Source: Virgifigura deserti (GTDB taxonomy: Bacteria > Pseudomonadota > Alphaproteobacteria > Dongiales > Dongiaceae). From it: 64,000 nt of DNA. A program made the translations under genes and the position numbers. Below, piece by piece: positions 10,306-18,661 of this stretch (position 1 is the first letter of the stretch; each line of letters begins with the position of its first letter). The stretch lies in contig QOZR01000002.1 in the NCBI GenBank assembly GCA_003576685.1, positions 310,001 to 374,000 of the forward strand, read 5' to 3'. The notes beneath the pieces are model-generated. The model had not been told where the DNA came from, searched no databases, and saw only the letters and a program-made list of their open reading frames with translations.

Positions 10306-10707
10306 ATGGCGAATGAGACCAGAAAGCCGGACGACGACACCCTGCGCCGGAAGCTGACGCCGGAGCAATATCACATCACCCAGGAGAAGGGCACCGAACG
10401 GGCCTTCACCGGAAAGTACAATGACGAGAAAACGCCGGGCACCTACGCCTGCGTCGTCTGCGGCGAGGAGCTGTTCGACTCTGACACGAAGTTCGAGTCC
10501 GGCTCCGGCTGGCCGAGCTTCTATAAGCCAATGTCCGAAGAAGCGGTCGCGACGGAGAGCGATGCCAGCCACGGCATGAGGCGCACCGAAGTGCTCTGTG
10601 CGAAATGTCACGCGCATCTCGGACACGTCTTCGACGACGGCCCGCAGCCGACCGGCCTCCGCTACTGCATCAACTCGGCCGCACTCGATCTGAAGCCAAA
10701 GAAATAG
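10306..10707 (+). CDS. msrB: Peptide-methionine (R)-S-oxide reductase MsrB
   Basis: A 133-residue enzyme reducing the R epimer of methionine sulfoxide in proteins. The zinc-binding cysteine pairs are CVVC (near residue 47) and CAKC (near 97). The catalytic segment [13 protein letters not shown] carries the conserved active-site Cys, and [11 protein letters not shown] is the other signature. Full length for the family. A strong gaggaggag ribosome site precedes the ATG and lies right after the overlapping palindromes at 10232-10287. Confidence 0.96.
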   Translation: MANETRKPDDDTLRRKLTPEQYHITQEKGTERAFTGKYNDEKTPGTYACVVCGEELFDSDTKFESGSGWPSFYKPMSEEAVATESDASHGMRRTEVLCAKCHAHLGHVFDDGPQPTGLRYCINSAALDLKPKK

Positions 10708-10725
10708 GCGTTCGGCCGCAAATTG

Positions 10726-10775
10726 CCCCTCCCCCTACCTCCTCCCCTCGACGGGGGGATGGTTGGGGGAGGGGG
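10726..10775. repeat. Imperfect C-rich/G-rich inverted repeat after msrB
   Basis: A run beginning cccctccccctacctcctcc is followed by ctcgac and then a G-rich near-complement ending gggggaggggg. It could form a long imperfect hairpin and act as a transcription end or an interspersed repeat between msrB and the SDR gene. No T-run follows. Confidence 0.65.
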
Positions 10776-10851
10776 TGAGCCACCGTATCCGCGCAAACGG
10801 CGCCGACCGCGGCTCTTGCGCCGTTCGCGCGTTTGGCCCATTTTCCAGCCG

Positions 10852-11637
10852 ATGATCGACAGACCCTCCAAACAGGCACCTCCGGGCGCCGTCCTCGTCA
10901 CCGGCGCCGCGAAGCGTATCGGCCGCGCGATCGCGCTTGGCATGGCCGACGCCGGCTGGGCGGTCGCCGTCCACTATCACGGCTCGGAGACGGCCGCCGC
11001 CGAGGTGGTGTCGCGCATCGAGGCGGCCGGCGGCCGGGCGGTGGCGCTGCGCTGCGACCTGTCCCGTGAATCCGAGGTCGAGATGCTGGTGGAGCGCGCC
11101 GTGGGTGCGGTCGGGCCGCTGACCTGCCTCGTCAACAATGCCTCGCTCTTCGAGATGGACACGGTCGATACGGCGACGCGTGAGTCGTGGGACGCGCATA
11201 TAGAAACCAATCTGCGCGCGCCGTTGGTCCTGAGCCAGGCTTTCGCCCGGCAGATGCCCGAGGATGTCCAGGGCAACATCATCAACCTGCTGGATCAGCG
11301 CGTCTGGAAATTGACGCCCTACTTCCTATCTTACACGGTCTCGAAGATGGGCCTGTGGACGCTGACCCGAACACTGGCCCTGGCGCTTGCGCCGCACATT
11401 CGCGTCAACGGCATCGGCCCTGGGCCGACATTGCCCAGCCCGAAGCAGACTGTTGAGCAGTTCGAGGAGCTGTGCAATGCCGTGCCGCTGGGCCACGGCA
11501 CGACGCCGGAGGAGATCTGCGAGGCGGTTCTTTTCCTGCTGTCGGCCCCGGCGATCACCGGTCAGATGATCGCGCTCGATGGCGGCGAGCATCTGGGCTG
11601 GGCATTGCCGTCGCGCGGATATGTGAAGCGCGAATAA
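10852..11637 (+). CDS. Short-chain dehydrogenase, pteridine reductase-like
   Basis: A 261-residue SDR. The Rossmann motif TGAAKRIGRAIALG is near residue 14, NNAS near 84, and the catalytic YTVSK near 157. The position usually held by the catalytic Ser is Asp in IINLLDQRVW, the arrangement known from pteridine reductase PTR1 and FolM. folB follows 57 bases downstream, which supports a role in reducing dihydropterin or dihydrofolate. This is an inference from the active site plus context. The ATG at 10852 is chosen because homologues begin just before the glycine motif; the longer frame would add 43 low-complexity residues from the upstream inverted repeat. Confidence 0.8.
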   Translation: MIDRPSKQAPPGAVLVTGAAKRIGRAIALGMADAGWAVAVHYHGSETAAAEVVSRIEAAGGRAVALRCDLSRESEVEMLVERAVGAVGPLTCLVNNASLFEMDTVDTATRESWDAHIETNLRAPLVLSQAFARQMPEDVQGNIINLLDQRVWKLTPYFLSYTVSKMGLWTLTRTLALALAPHIRVNGIGPGPTLPSPKQTVEQFEELCNAVPLGHGTTPEEICEAVLFLLSAPAITGQMIALDGGEHLGWALPSRGYVKRE

Positions 11638-11694
11638 GGCGGCTTGATCGCGATGGGTTCCGACTCGACCGGGACGCGCAGGAGCTAAACGGTT

Positions 11695-12150
11695 ATGAGT
11701 AAAGCCAACGTCAGCAAAAAGGCTGATCCGGTAGCCCTGGGCCGGACCCGCCCGAGAAGCGCCCCCGGGGGCGCCCCCTCGAATGCCCCTTGGGAAGCGC
11801 GAATCTTCGTGCGGGACTTGGTATTGCCCTGCAGGATCGGCATTCATCAGCATGAGCGGGTCGCCGATCAGCGCATCCGCATCAATCTCGATCTGGACTT
11901 CCGAACGGAGGGACCGCTCGAGGACGATCTCGACAGCGTCGTCTGCTATAGCGAGCTCGTCACCAGCATCCGGCATGTGGTCGGCGCCGGGCATGTGAAC
12001 CTTGCCGAAACCTTGGCTGAGCGCATCGCGACGACATGCCTCGAGGATGCGCGGGTACGCAGCGTGCGGGTCAAGATCGAGAAGCTGGAAGTTTTCCCCG
12101 AGGCTGAGAGCGTCGGCGTCGAGATCGAGCGAAAGCGGCCGCAGGATTGA
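11695..12150 (+). CDS. folB: Dihydroneopterin aldolase
   Basis: A 151-residue enzyme of folate synthesis that splits dihydroneopterin to 6-hydroxymethyl-dihydropterin and glycolaldehyde. Recognised from RIFVRDLVLPCRIGIHQHE, the Tyr/Glu region VVCYSELVTSI, HVNLAETLAERIA, and the C-terminal VRVKIEKLEVFPEAESVGVEIER with the catalytic Lys. Typical FolB proteins begin close to RIFVRDL. Here about 35 extra residues precede it, rich in Ala, Pro, Gly and encoded by GC-palindromic sequence near 11761-11800 that partly recurs inside the gene at 55720-57852. The upstream SDR is probably in the same transcript. Confidence 0.93.
   Translation: MSKANVSKKADPVALGRTRPRSAPGGAPSNAPWEARIFVRDLVLPCRIGIHQHERVADQRIRINLDLDFRTEGPLEDDLDSVVCYSELVTSIRHVVGAGHVNLAETLAERIATTCLEDARVRSVRVKIEKLEVFPEAESVGVEIERKRPQD
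11763..11777. repeat. GC palindrome copy shared with 57063-57077
   Basis: The 15-base string ccccgggggcgcccc occurs here in the N-terminal extension of folB and again at 57063-57077 inside another coding sequence. In both it encodes a Pro-Gly-Gly-Ala-Pro type linker. Confidence 0.8.
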
Positions 12151-12157
12151 CTGTCGC

Positions 12158-12178
12158 GGCGGCTCCGGCAACGCCGCC
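12158..12178 (+). terminator. Possible terminator hairpin after folB
   Basis: ggcggc (12158-12163) and gccgcc (12173-12178) enclose a nine-base loop eight bases after the folB stop. There is no T-run, so it may be a weak or Rho-assisted end. Confidence 0.4.
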
Positions 12179-12469
12179 CTGATGTGTGAGTCGATTCGCC
12201 TCCATGGTTAAGAAGCTATTGAAATATCGAAGGTTCTTCCGCTTCCAAGGGGGAACGGCGGCGGAGAGTTGTTCACAAGGAAATGGCGACGGTTAAGATG
12301 GCGGCGAAGTCAAGCCCCTGATCGCAGTTGTGACAGATTGTTTGCGCTTGACTTGAGTTTTTCTGTTCCATTTCAATATGTTGTGAATTCTGCCTAATTT
12401 TTACGCAACGAGGACAAAGAGCCGGATTTGCTTGGCGAAGTGAGTGGCAAATCCCATTTATCGACAGAG

Positions 12470-12478
12470 TTATCCACA
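12470..12478. promoter_or_regulatory. Perfect DnaA box TTATCCACA
   Basis: Exact match to the strong DnaA box consensus TTATNCACA. Bases 12471-12477 and 12485-12491 also form a 7-bp inverted repeat, so a second, weaker box faces it. Confidence 0.6.
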
Positions 12479-12612
12479 GATTCCGTGGATATCTGGCGCC
12501 GCCCTTTGCCGCCTCTCGGCTTCTCGCATTGCACTAGAGCCGAAAGGCTTCCCGGTTGGACGAGCAGCCAGCGCGACCGCACCGCACTTGCCATTAATCT
12601 TCCGGCTGACCC

Positions 12613-14604
12613 ATGACGAACATCATGAAACAGGACGCGCCGTTGGAGCAGGAGTCGATGCAGCAAGCGCCGGAACAGCGATCGGGCTTGAGCGAACCGG
12701 ATATGGGCCATGCGGGCAGCATCGCGCACGGCGTCGCCGTGATTCAGGCGCAGCTCAAGACCCTGCCCGGCAGCCCCGGCGTGTATCGGATGCTGAACGC
12801 GAAGGGCGACGCGCTCTATGTCGGCAAGGCGCGCAATCTGAAGCGGCGTGTCGCCAGCTATACGCAGATCGCGAAGCTGCCGAACCGGCTGCAGCGGATG
12901 GTCGCGGAAACGGTGGCGCTCGAGGTCATCACGACCCATACGGAGGTCGAGGCGCTGCTGCTCGAGGGCAACCTGATCAAGCGGTTGATGCCGCGCTACA
13001 ATGTCCTGCTGCGCGACGACAAGTCCTTTCCGTTCATCACGATCACCGGCAACCACCCGGCGCCGCAGCTTGCCAAGCATCGCGGCGCGCAGGATCCTAA
13101 GAGCGAGTATTTCGGCCCCTTCGCCTCGGCTGGTGCGGTTAACCACACCATCACCGCCCTACAGCGCGCCTTTCTCCTGCGGTCCTGCTCCGACAGCGTG
13201 TTCGCCGGCCGAACGCGCCCCTGCCTGCAATATCAGATCAAGCGCTGCTCGGCGCCCTGCGTGAATCGTATCGCGCCGGAGGACTATGCCGAACTCGTCG
13301 GTCAGGCGCGCGAGTTTCTGTCCGGCAACAGCCGGGGCATCCAGCAGCGCCTCGCGGAACGGATGCAGGCGGCGAGCGATGCGCTCGACTTCGAGACGGC
13401 GGCGCGCTATCGCGACCGGATCCGCGGGCTGACGCAGATCCAGGCGCATCAGGCCATCAACGTCGCCGGCATCGACGAGGCGGACGTCATCGCCGCGCAC
13501 CAAGCCGGCGGCCAGACCTGTATTCAGGTCTTCTTCTTCCGCGCCGGCAGCAATTACGGCAACCGTGCCTACTTCCCCAGCCACGACCGCCAGCTCGACC
13601 TGCCGGATGTGTTGGCCGCCTTTCTCGGCCAGTTCTACAGCAACAAGCCGGTGCCGCGCCTGATCCTCCTAAGCCATGCGCCGAGCGAGCAGATGCTGCT
13701 TGCCGAGGCGCTGGCGCTGCAGGCAAGCCACGCGGTCAAGCTGCTGGTGCCGCAGCGGGGCGACAAGCGCAAGCTGGTCGATCATGCGACGGCCAACGCC
13801 CGCGATGCGCTCGCGCGCCGGCTGTCCGAGAACGCGACGCAGCGGCGCCTGCTCGAAGGCACGGCCTCCGTCTTCGGGCTGGACGGTCCGCCGAACCGCA
13901 TCGAGGTCTACGACAACAGCCATATCTCCGGCCGCAACCCTTATGGGGCCATGATCGTCGCCGGCCCGGACGGGCTGATGAAGAACGCCTATCGCAAGTT
14001 CGCGATTGCCGGCGCAGGCGACGACGCGCCCGAAAACGCCCCCAGGGACGCCCCCAGGGACGCCCCCGGGGACGACTACGCGATGATGCGCGAGGTGCTG
14101 ACCCGCCGATTCGCCCGCGCGCTCAAGGAGGACCCGGAACGGCAGGGCGGAACCTGGCCGGACCTTGTGCTGATCGACGGCGGCGCCGGGCAGTTGAGCG
14201 TAGCCCTGCAGGTGTTCGCCGATCTCGGTATCTCGGACCAGCCGGTCGCCGCGATCGCCAAGGGACCCGACCGCAATGCCGGCCGCGAGCGGTTCTTCCT
14301 GCCGGGGCGCGAGCCCTTCAGCTTGGAGCCGAACGACCCGGTGCTGTATTTCCTGCAGCGCTTGCGCGACGAGGCGCACCGCTTCGTCATCGGCACCCAT
14401 CGCGCGAAGCGCTCGAAGCAGATCGGCCAGTCCCTGCTCGACGAGGTTCCGGGCATCGGCGCGCGGCGGAAGAAGGCCCTGCTCCACCACTTCGGCTCGG
14501 CCCGGAACGTCGCCCGGGCCGGACTCGCAGACCTCGAAGCTGTCGAGGGAATCAGCGGGACCGTGGCGAAGCGGATTTATGATCACTTTCACGGCCAAGG
14601 TTAA
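12613..14604 (+). CDS. uvrC: Excinuclease ABC subunit UvrC
   Basis: A 663-residue endonuclease making both incisions in nucleotide excision repair. The GIY-YIG domain starts near residue 48 ([26 protein letters not shown]). The UVR domain ([23 protein letters not shown]) lies near 250, the RNase H-like nuclease core ([33 protein letters not shown]) near 430-530, and two C-terminal helix-hairpin-helix motifs ([36 protein letters not shown]) close the protein. An insertion [18 protein letters not shown] near residue 475 is encoded by a 12-bp tandem repeat and is not part of the family. About 40 N-terminal residues precede the usual start, so a later start is possible. Confidence 0.97.
   Translation: MTNIMKQDAPLEQESMQQAPEQRSGLSEPDMGHAGSIAHGVAVIQAQLKTLPGSPGVYRMLNAKGDALYVGKARNLKRRVASYTQIAKLPNRLQRMVAETVALEVITTHTEVEALLLEGNLIKRLMPRYNVLLRDDKSFPFITITGNHPAPQLAKHRGAQDPKSEYFGPFASAGAVNHTITALQRAFLLRSCSDSVFAGRTRPCLQYQIKRCSAPCVNRIAPEDYAELVGQAREFLSGNSRGIQQRLAERMQAASDALDFETAARYRDRIRGLTQIQAHQAINVAGIDEADVIAAHQAGGQTCIQVFFFRAGSNYGNRAYFPSHDRQLDLPDVLAAFLGQFYSNKPVPRLILLSHAPSEQMLLAEALALQASHAVKLLVPQRGDKRKLVDHATANARDALARRLSENATQRRLLEGTASVFGLDGPPNRIEVYDNSHISGRNPYGAMIVAGPDGLMKNAYRKFAIAGAGDDAPENAPRDAPRDAPGDDYAMMREVLTRRFARALKEDPERQGGTWPDLVLIDGGAGQLSVALQVFADLGISDQPVAAIAKGPDRNAGRERFFLPGREPFSLEPNDPVLYFLQRLRDEAHRFVIGTHRAKRSKQIGQSLLDEVPGIGARRKKALLHHFGSARNVARAGLADLEAVEGISGTVAKRIYDHFHGQG
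14032..14067. repeat. 12-bp tandem repeat inside uvrC
   Basis: Two identical units agggacgccccc (14044-14055 and 14056-14067) follow a diverged third unit at 14032-14043. They encode repeats of Arg/Asn-Asp/Ala-Ala-Pro and lengthen a loop of the nuclease domain without breaking frame. Confidence 0.9.
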
Positions 14605-14707
14605 CCCTTCGAGGCGGCCGTCGGCCGGCGGGTCCATCCCGGCCGGATGGTTGTTTAGGAGCGGAACAGGCTGTAAAACATGGAATGTTCTCAGACTGAC
14701 GGACCCA

Positions 14708-15340
14708 ATGCTGACAAGCCTCCCCAATCTCCTGACCCTGTCGCGGATCGCCATCATTCCCGTCCTGGTCGGCCTGTTCTTCGTCGAGGGCGACGTCTGG
14801 CGCTGGGTGTCCGGCTTCCTGTTCGGCGCCGCCGGGATCACCGACTATTTCGACGGGCGGTTCGCGCGCAGCCGTGCCCAGATCACGAAGATTGGAGTCT
14901 TTCTAGACCCGATCGCCGATAAGCTCCTGGTGGCGGCGGTAATCCTGATGCTGGCCTTCTCCGAGCGCATTTCCGGCCTCGTCATCCTGCCTGCGCTGGT
15001 CATCCTGTGCCGTGAGGTTCTCGTGTCGGGGCTGCGGGAGTTTCTCGCCGGCCTCAATGTCAGCGTGCCGGTGAGCCGGCTCGCGAAATGGAAGACCATG
15101 CTGCAGATGCTGGCCCTGGGCTTTCTGATCGTCGGCGATGCCGGCCCCGCCGCCGTGCCGGTGACGGAGATCGGCGAGATCGGTCTTTGGCTGGCGGCGA
15201 TACTGACGCTGGTGACAGGCTACGACTACCTGGTGACAGGCCTGCGGCATATGGGCCCGGACACGCCCGCCCGGCGCCCCGGCGCGGCGTCCACCCGGTC
15301 ACGCTCCTCCGCCGTCAGACCACCGAAACCGGCGCGGTGA
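14708..15340 (+). CDS. pgsA: CDP-diacylglycerol--glycerol-3-phosphate 3-phosphatidyltransferase
   Basis: A 210-residue integral membrane enzyme that makes phosphatidylglycerol phosphate, the first step to phosphatidylglycerol. The CDP-alcohol phosphotransferase signature D-x2-DG-x2-AR-x8-G-x3-D-x3-D is complete in TDYFDGRFARSRAQITKIGVFLDPIADK near residues 46-75. About five further hydrophobic segments follow. The ATG is placed at MLTSLPNLLTLSRI, where homologues start; the frame is open far upstream but overlaps uvrC antiparallel-free coding. The C-terminus has a basic, Ala/Pro-rich tail of about 25 residues. uvrC-pgsA adjacency is conserved in many proteobacteria. Confidence 0.96.
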   Translation: MLTSLPNLLTLSRIAIIPVLVGLFFVEGDVWRWVSGFLFGAAGITDYFDGRFARSRAQITKIGVFLDPIADKLLVAAVILMLAFSERISGLVILPALVILCREVLVSGLREFLAGLNVSVPVSRLAKWKTMLQMLALGFLIVGDAGPAAVPVTEIGEIGLWLAAILTLVTGYDYLVTGLRHMGPDTPARRPGAASTRSRSSAVRPPKPAR

Positions 15341-15360
15341 GCGGCCACCGGCCGCTCCCG

Positions 15361-15390
15361 CCCAACGGGGACATGCCCAACTGGGACATG
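15361..15390. repeat. 15-bp tandem repeat upstream of mobB
   Basis: Units 15361-15375 (cccaacggggacatg) and 15376-15390 (cccaactgggacatg) differ at one position. They lie between the pgsA stop and the mobB ribosome site. Confidence 0.9.
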
Positions 15391-15401
15391 AAAGCGGGAC
15401 G

Positions 15402-15938
15402 ATGAAGGTCTTCGGCCTCGCAGGATGGAGCGGAAGCGGCAAGACGACGCTGGTGGTCAAGCTGCTGCCGGAACTGATCGGTCGCGGGCTGTCCGTATCG
15501 ACGATGAAGCATGCCCATCACGCGTTCGACATCGACAAGCCCGGCAAGGATTCCTACGAGCACCGTGCGGCCGGCGCGACCGAGGTGATGGTCGGCTCGG
15601 CCCAGCGTTGGGCGCTGATGCATGAGCACCGCGGCGCCGCGGAGCCCACGGCGGCCGAGCTGATGCGCCGGATGGCCCCGGTCGACCTGCTGCTGATCGA
15701 AGGGTTCAAGCGCGAGGCGCACGACAAGCTGGAAGTCTACCGCCAGGCAAACGGCAAGCCGCTCCTTCAGTCCGAGGATCCGCGCATCGTTGCGGTGGCG
15801 AGCGACATCGCGTTGCCGGACCTTCCGCGGCCTGTGATTCCGATCGACGACGTCACCGCGATCGCCGATTTCATTATCGCCCATTGCAACCTGCCGGCGC
15901 GCGGCGCGGATGCCCGCCGGACGGCGATGCGGGAGTAG
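15402..15938 (+). CDS. mobB: Molybdopterin-guanine dinucleotide biosynthesis adaptor MobB
   Basis: A 178-residue P-loop GTP-binding protein assisting attachment of GMP to molybdopterin. The Walker A LAGWSGSGKTTL is at residue 6. The MobB signature MKHAHHAFDIDKPGKDSYEHRAAGA follows near 35-60, and LLLIEGFKREAHDKLEVYR near 97-115 carries the Walker B-like strand and conserved EGFK. Full length for the family. moeA begins seven bases after its stop, so the two are translated from one message. mobA is not in the window. Confidence 0.95.
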   Translation: MKVFGLAGWSGSGKTTLVVKLLPELIGRGLSVSTMKHAHHAFDIDKPGKDSYEHRAAGATEVMVGSAQRWALMHEHRGAAEPTAAELMRRMAPVDLLLIEGFKREAHDKLEVYRQANGKPLLQSEDPRIVAVASDIALPDLPRPVIPIDDVTAIADFIIAHCNLPARGADARRTAMRE

Positions 15939-15945
15939 CGCGGCC

Positions 15946-17238
15946 GTGGCCCAATTGACTGACGACTGCTTCGCGGGCGGCGGGCCGCTGATGCCCCTCG
16001 ACGAAGCCCTCGACCGATTGCTCGGCCGGCTCGTCACCGTCACCGGGGTCGAGCCGGTTCCGCTGACCCGTGCCGGGGACCGCATTCTCGCCGAGCCGGT
16101 GGTGGCGCCGATCGACGTGCCGCGCCACGACAATTCGGCTGTCGACGGCTATGCCGTCTATTTCGAGGACCTCAACGCGAACGCGGAAACGCGGCTGCCG
16201 GTCAACGGACGGGCCGCCGCAGGGCATCCGCTGGGGCGACCGGCAAGGCGGGGCGAAGCGATCCGCATCTTCACCGGGGCAGCGATGCCCCTCGGTGCGG
16301 CCACTGAACCCGATTCCGCTGGGCCCGATACGGTAATGATGCAGGAAGACTGCCGCCTTGAGGGCGATGTCGTCATCATTCGCCCGGGCATCAAGCGCGG
16401 CGCTAACCGCCGTCTGGCCGGCGAGGATGTCCGCGCCGGGCGCACCATCCTGGAGGCCGGGACGCGGCTACGGCCCCAGGAGGTCGGCCTCGCCGCCTCG
16501 ATCGGCCTGACGACGCTACCGGTCTCGCAGCCGCTGCGCGTCGCCCTGTTCTCGACCGGCGACGAGCTGGTCGAGCCGGGAATGCCGCTCGAGACGGGCG
16601 CGATCTACGATTCGAACCGCTATACGCTTGCCGCGATGCTGTCCCAGCTGGGCGCCGCGGTGACCGACCTGGGCATCCTGCCGGACCGCCGCGAGGTCGT
16701 CCGCCTGTCGCTTGCCGTCGCCGCGCAGGAGCATGACCTGCTGATCACCTCCGGCGGCGTGTCGGTCGGCGAGGAGGACCACGTCAAGGCGGCGGTCGAG
16801 GCGCTGGGCAATCTGCATTTCTGGCGCTTGGCCATCAAGCCCGGCCGGCCGATCGCCTTCGGCCAGATCATGTCCGAAGACCGCCCGGTGCCCTTCATCG
16901 GCCTGCCTGGAAACCCGGTGGCCGTCATGGTGACGTTCCTGCGCATCGCCCGACCGATGGTCCTGCGGCTGATGGGCGCAAAGGATCTGGCGCCGCCCCT
17001 GTTCCGGGTGCGTGCCGCGTTCGAGCATAAGAAGAAGAAGGATCGCCGCGAATGGGTCCGGGCGCGGCTGGTTCCTGACAGCGCCGGCGACCTTGCGGCG
17101 CAGAAATTCCCCCGCGACGGAGCGGGCATCCTGAGCTCGATGGTCGAATCCGACGGGCTGGTCGAGCTGCCGGAGGACACGACCCACCTTGCCCCGGGGA
17201 GCATGGTGGATTTCCTGCCCTTCAATGAGGTGCGCTAG
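15946..17238 (+). CDS. moeA: Molybdopterin molybdenumtransferase MoeA
   Basis: A 430-residue enzyme inserting molybdate into adenylylated molybdopterin. Seen are the N-terminal VPRHDNSAVDGYAV, the IFTGAAMP motif, the molybdopterin-binding LFSTGDELVEPG, the ITSGGVSVGEEDHVKAAVE motif with catalytic acidic residues, and FIGLPGNPVAVMVTF. Domain order and length are normal. The GTG at 15946 is chosen because ggag of the mobB end serves as ribosome site; a start 12 codons upstream would overlap mobB. It forms an operon with mobB. A lysine-rich stretch KKKKDRREW appears in the C-terminal domain. Confidence 0.95.
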   Translation: MAQLTDDCFAGGGPLMPLDEALDRLLGRLVTVTGVEPVPLTRAGDRILAEPVVAPIDVPRHDNSAVDGYAVYFEDLNANAETRLPVNGRAAAGHPLGRPARRGEAIRIFTGAAMPLGAATEPDSAGPDTVMMQEDCRLEGDVVIIRPGIKRGANRRLAGEDVRAGRTILEAGTRLRPQEVGLAASIGLTTLPVSQPLRVALFSTGDELVEPGMPLETGAIYDSNRYTLAAMLSQLGAAVTDLGILPDRREVVRLSLAVAAQEHDLLITSGGVSVGEEDHVKAAVEALGNLHFWRLAIKPGRPIAFGQIMSEDRPVPFIGLPGNPVAVMVTFLRIARPMVLRLMGAKDLAPPLFRVRAAFEHKKKKDRREWVRARLVPDSAGDLAAQKFPRDGAGILSSMVESDGLVELPEDTTHLAPGSMVDFLPFNEVR

Positions 17239-17252
17239 TGACTCTCGCGCCC

Positions 17253-17546
17253 TTATGCGGCCAATGCCGGCATCCACTCGGGCGGCAGGATATCCCGCAG
17301 CGACCGTCCTCTCCGTTCGATGGTGAGCAGGCCATCCCGAAGCTCATAGGCGCCATTATCCTGCCGAACGATGATCCAGGCCGGATTGATGGTCCCCGGC
17401 GGCGTCATCCAATAACCGTCGTAGGTGTCGCTCCTATCCCGCTCGATCTCGAACCCGAGCGCCTCGAAATAGGCGCCGATTCGCAACATCAAGGCCTCAT
17501 CCGCCGCAGTGAACAGCGGCCGATCACAAGAAACCGAAGCGACCAT
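17253..17546 (-). CDS. Hypothetical protein of 97 residues
   Basis: I do not recognise this family. The ATG at 17546 has a good ggagg ribosome site five bases away, which supports a real gene; the frame extends 13 codons further upstream without support. The product is soluble, acidic to neutral, with a pattern FTAADEALMLRIGAYFEALGFEIER then DGYWMTPPGTINPAWIIVRQDNGAYELRDGLLTIERRGRSL, compatible with a small alpha/beta fold. It sits convergent to moeA with a 14-base gap and divergent from moaD, interrupting the molybdenum cofactor genes. Confidence 0.6.
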   Translation of the reverse strand: MVASVSCDRPLFTAADEALMLRIGAYFEALGFEIERDRSDTYDGYWMTPPGTINPAWIIVRQDNGAYELRDGLLTIERRGRSLRDILPPEWMPALAA

Positions 17547-17585
17547 GCTAGCCTCCGCGCTCCTAGCTAGAGGGTCGCGCTTCAC

Positions 17586-17797
17586 AGCGCAATAGACCGG
17601 CTTGAACTCGGCCGGCCACGTTTAGACTGATTATCTAGGCCTGCGCCTGGATTCTACCACCAGCCGGAACCGAAATATTTTTTCTTCCGAAACGACCTGA
17701 CTATGGAACTTTCTTCTGGGTTCTTCAAACAGCCCCTTCAGACGGCTAAGATGCGCATCATATAGATTCTCGGAGAGAGGCTGCGGCGGGCGCACGG
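17586..17797. other. Intergenic region upstream of moaD
   Basis: About 210 bases, locally AT-richer (an aaatattttttctt run near 17670-17685). It must carry the promoter for moaDE and perhaps the one for the leftward small gene. I see no clear Moco riboswitch structure by eye. Confidence 0.4.
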
Positions 17798-18049
17798 ATG
17801 AAGATCCTTTATTTCGCATGGCTCAAGGGCAAGATCGGCACGGCCGAGGAGGAGGTGCAGCCGCCCGCCTCCGTCACCACGGTCGCCGCCCTGCTGGACT
17901 GGCTGGAGGCCCGCGGGGCGGGTTATGCAGCGGCCTTGGCCAACCGCGAGGTCGTGCGCGTCGCGGTCAATCAGGAATATGCCGGCCCCGATCATCGGGT
18001 CGCCCAGGGCGACGAGATCGCGCTGTTCCCCCCGGTGACCGGTGGCTGA
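17798..18049 (+). CDS. moaD: Molybdopterin synthase sulfur carrier subunit MoaD
   Basis: An 83-residue ubiquitin-like protein whose C-terminal GG (PPVTGG) becomes a thiocarboxylate and donates sulfur to precursor Z in molybdopterin synthesis. MKILYFAWLKGKIGTAEEEV at the start and RVAVNQEYAGPDHRVAQGDEIALFPPVTGG at the end are diagnostic. It overlaps or abuts moaE, whose product forms the synthase with it. Confidence 0.95.
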   Translation: MKILYFAWLKGKIGTAEEEVQPPASVTTVAALLDWLEARGAGYAAALANREVVRVAVNQEYAGPDHRVAQGDEIALFPPVTGG

Positions 18050-18062
18050 CTGGAAGCGAGCG

Positions 18063-18530
18063 ATGATCCGCGTCCAGGCCGAGGATTTCGACATTGGTGC
18101 CGAATTCGCCCGGCTGACGGCCGACAACCGCAATATCGGCGGTCTGGCCAGCTTCGTCGGTCTGGTCCGCGATATGGCTCCCAGTAGGACCGGCAATGCG
18201 CCCATCGGCGCGATGACGCTGGAGCATTATCCCGGCATGACCGAGAAGAAGCTCGCCGAGATCGAGGCGGAGGCCAATCGCCGCTGGCCCTTGGAAGCGA
18301 GCCTGATCATCCACCGCTATGGCCGGCTCGAGCCCGGCGACCGCATCGTGCTGGTCGCCACCGCCTCGGCCCACCGTCAGGCGGCGCTGGAAAGCTGCCA
18401 GTTCCTGATCGATTGGCTGAAGACCAAGGCACCGTTTTGGAAGCTCGAGGAGACGCCCTCGGGCGGCCAATGGGTTGACGCGCGCGACAGCGACGACGCC
18501 GCGGCCAAGCGCTGGGCGGCCGAATCGTAG
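18063..18530 (+). CDS. moaE: Molybdopterin synthase catalytic subunit MoaE
   Basis: A 155-residue partner of MoaD. Conserved are RVQAEDFDIGAEFARL, GGLASFVGLVRD, MTLEHYPGMTEKKLAEI, IIHRYGRLEPGD and the active-site Lys region DWLKTKAPFWKLEE. I place the start at the ATG at 18063, which has ggaag six bases upstream and matches homologues. A GTG at 18042 overlapping the moaD stop would add seven residues (MADWKRA) and cannot be excluded, since it would couple translation to moaD. Confidence 0.95.
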   Translation: MIRVQAEDFDIGAEFARLTADNRNIGGLASFVGLVRDMAPSRTGNAPIGAMTLEHYPGMTEKKLAEIEAEANRRWPLEASLIIHRYGRLEPGDRIVLVATASAHRQAALESCQFLIDWLKTKAPFWKLEETPSGGQWVDARDSDDAAAKRWAAES

Positions 18531-18661
18531 GGGTTGCCCTGCCTGGCCGCAGCATTCACGAGCCCACTCCGCGGCCGATACACTTCGCCCTGTAGGAACA
18601 ACCCCGGAGACGCCTGGGTTCACCCCTCGGTTTTCAGCCACGCTGCACCGAAGCCAAACCA

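Larger units (their letters stand above)
12151..12612. other. AT-rich intergenic region with DnaA-box-like sites, upstream of uvrC
   Basis: A 462-base gap with no credible gene. At 12158-12178 a ggcggc/gccgcc hairpin may end folB transcription. The part around 12335-12405 is unusually AT-rich for this window. A perfect DnaA box TTATCCACA lies at 12470-12478, with near-matches TTATCGACA at 12458-12466 and TTGTTCACA at 12269-12277, and weaker inverse matches at 12382-12390 and 12484-12492. GANTC sites occur at 12188, 12193 and 12479. A possible promoter TTGACT-17-TTTCAA starts at 12349. The uvrC promoter must lie here. Confidence 0.6.

Noticed and set aside
17586..17797. Moco riboswitch before moaD
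   Set aside because: I could not find the expected multi-stem structure by eye; needs a covariance search.
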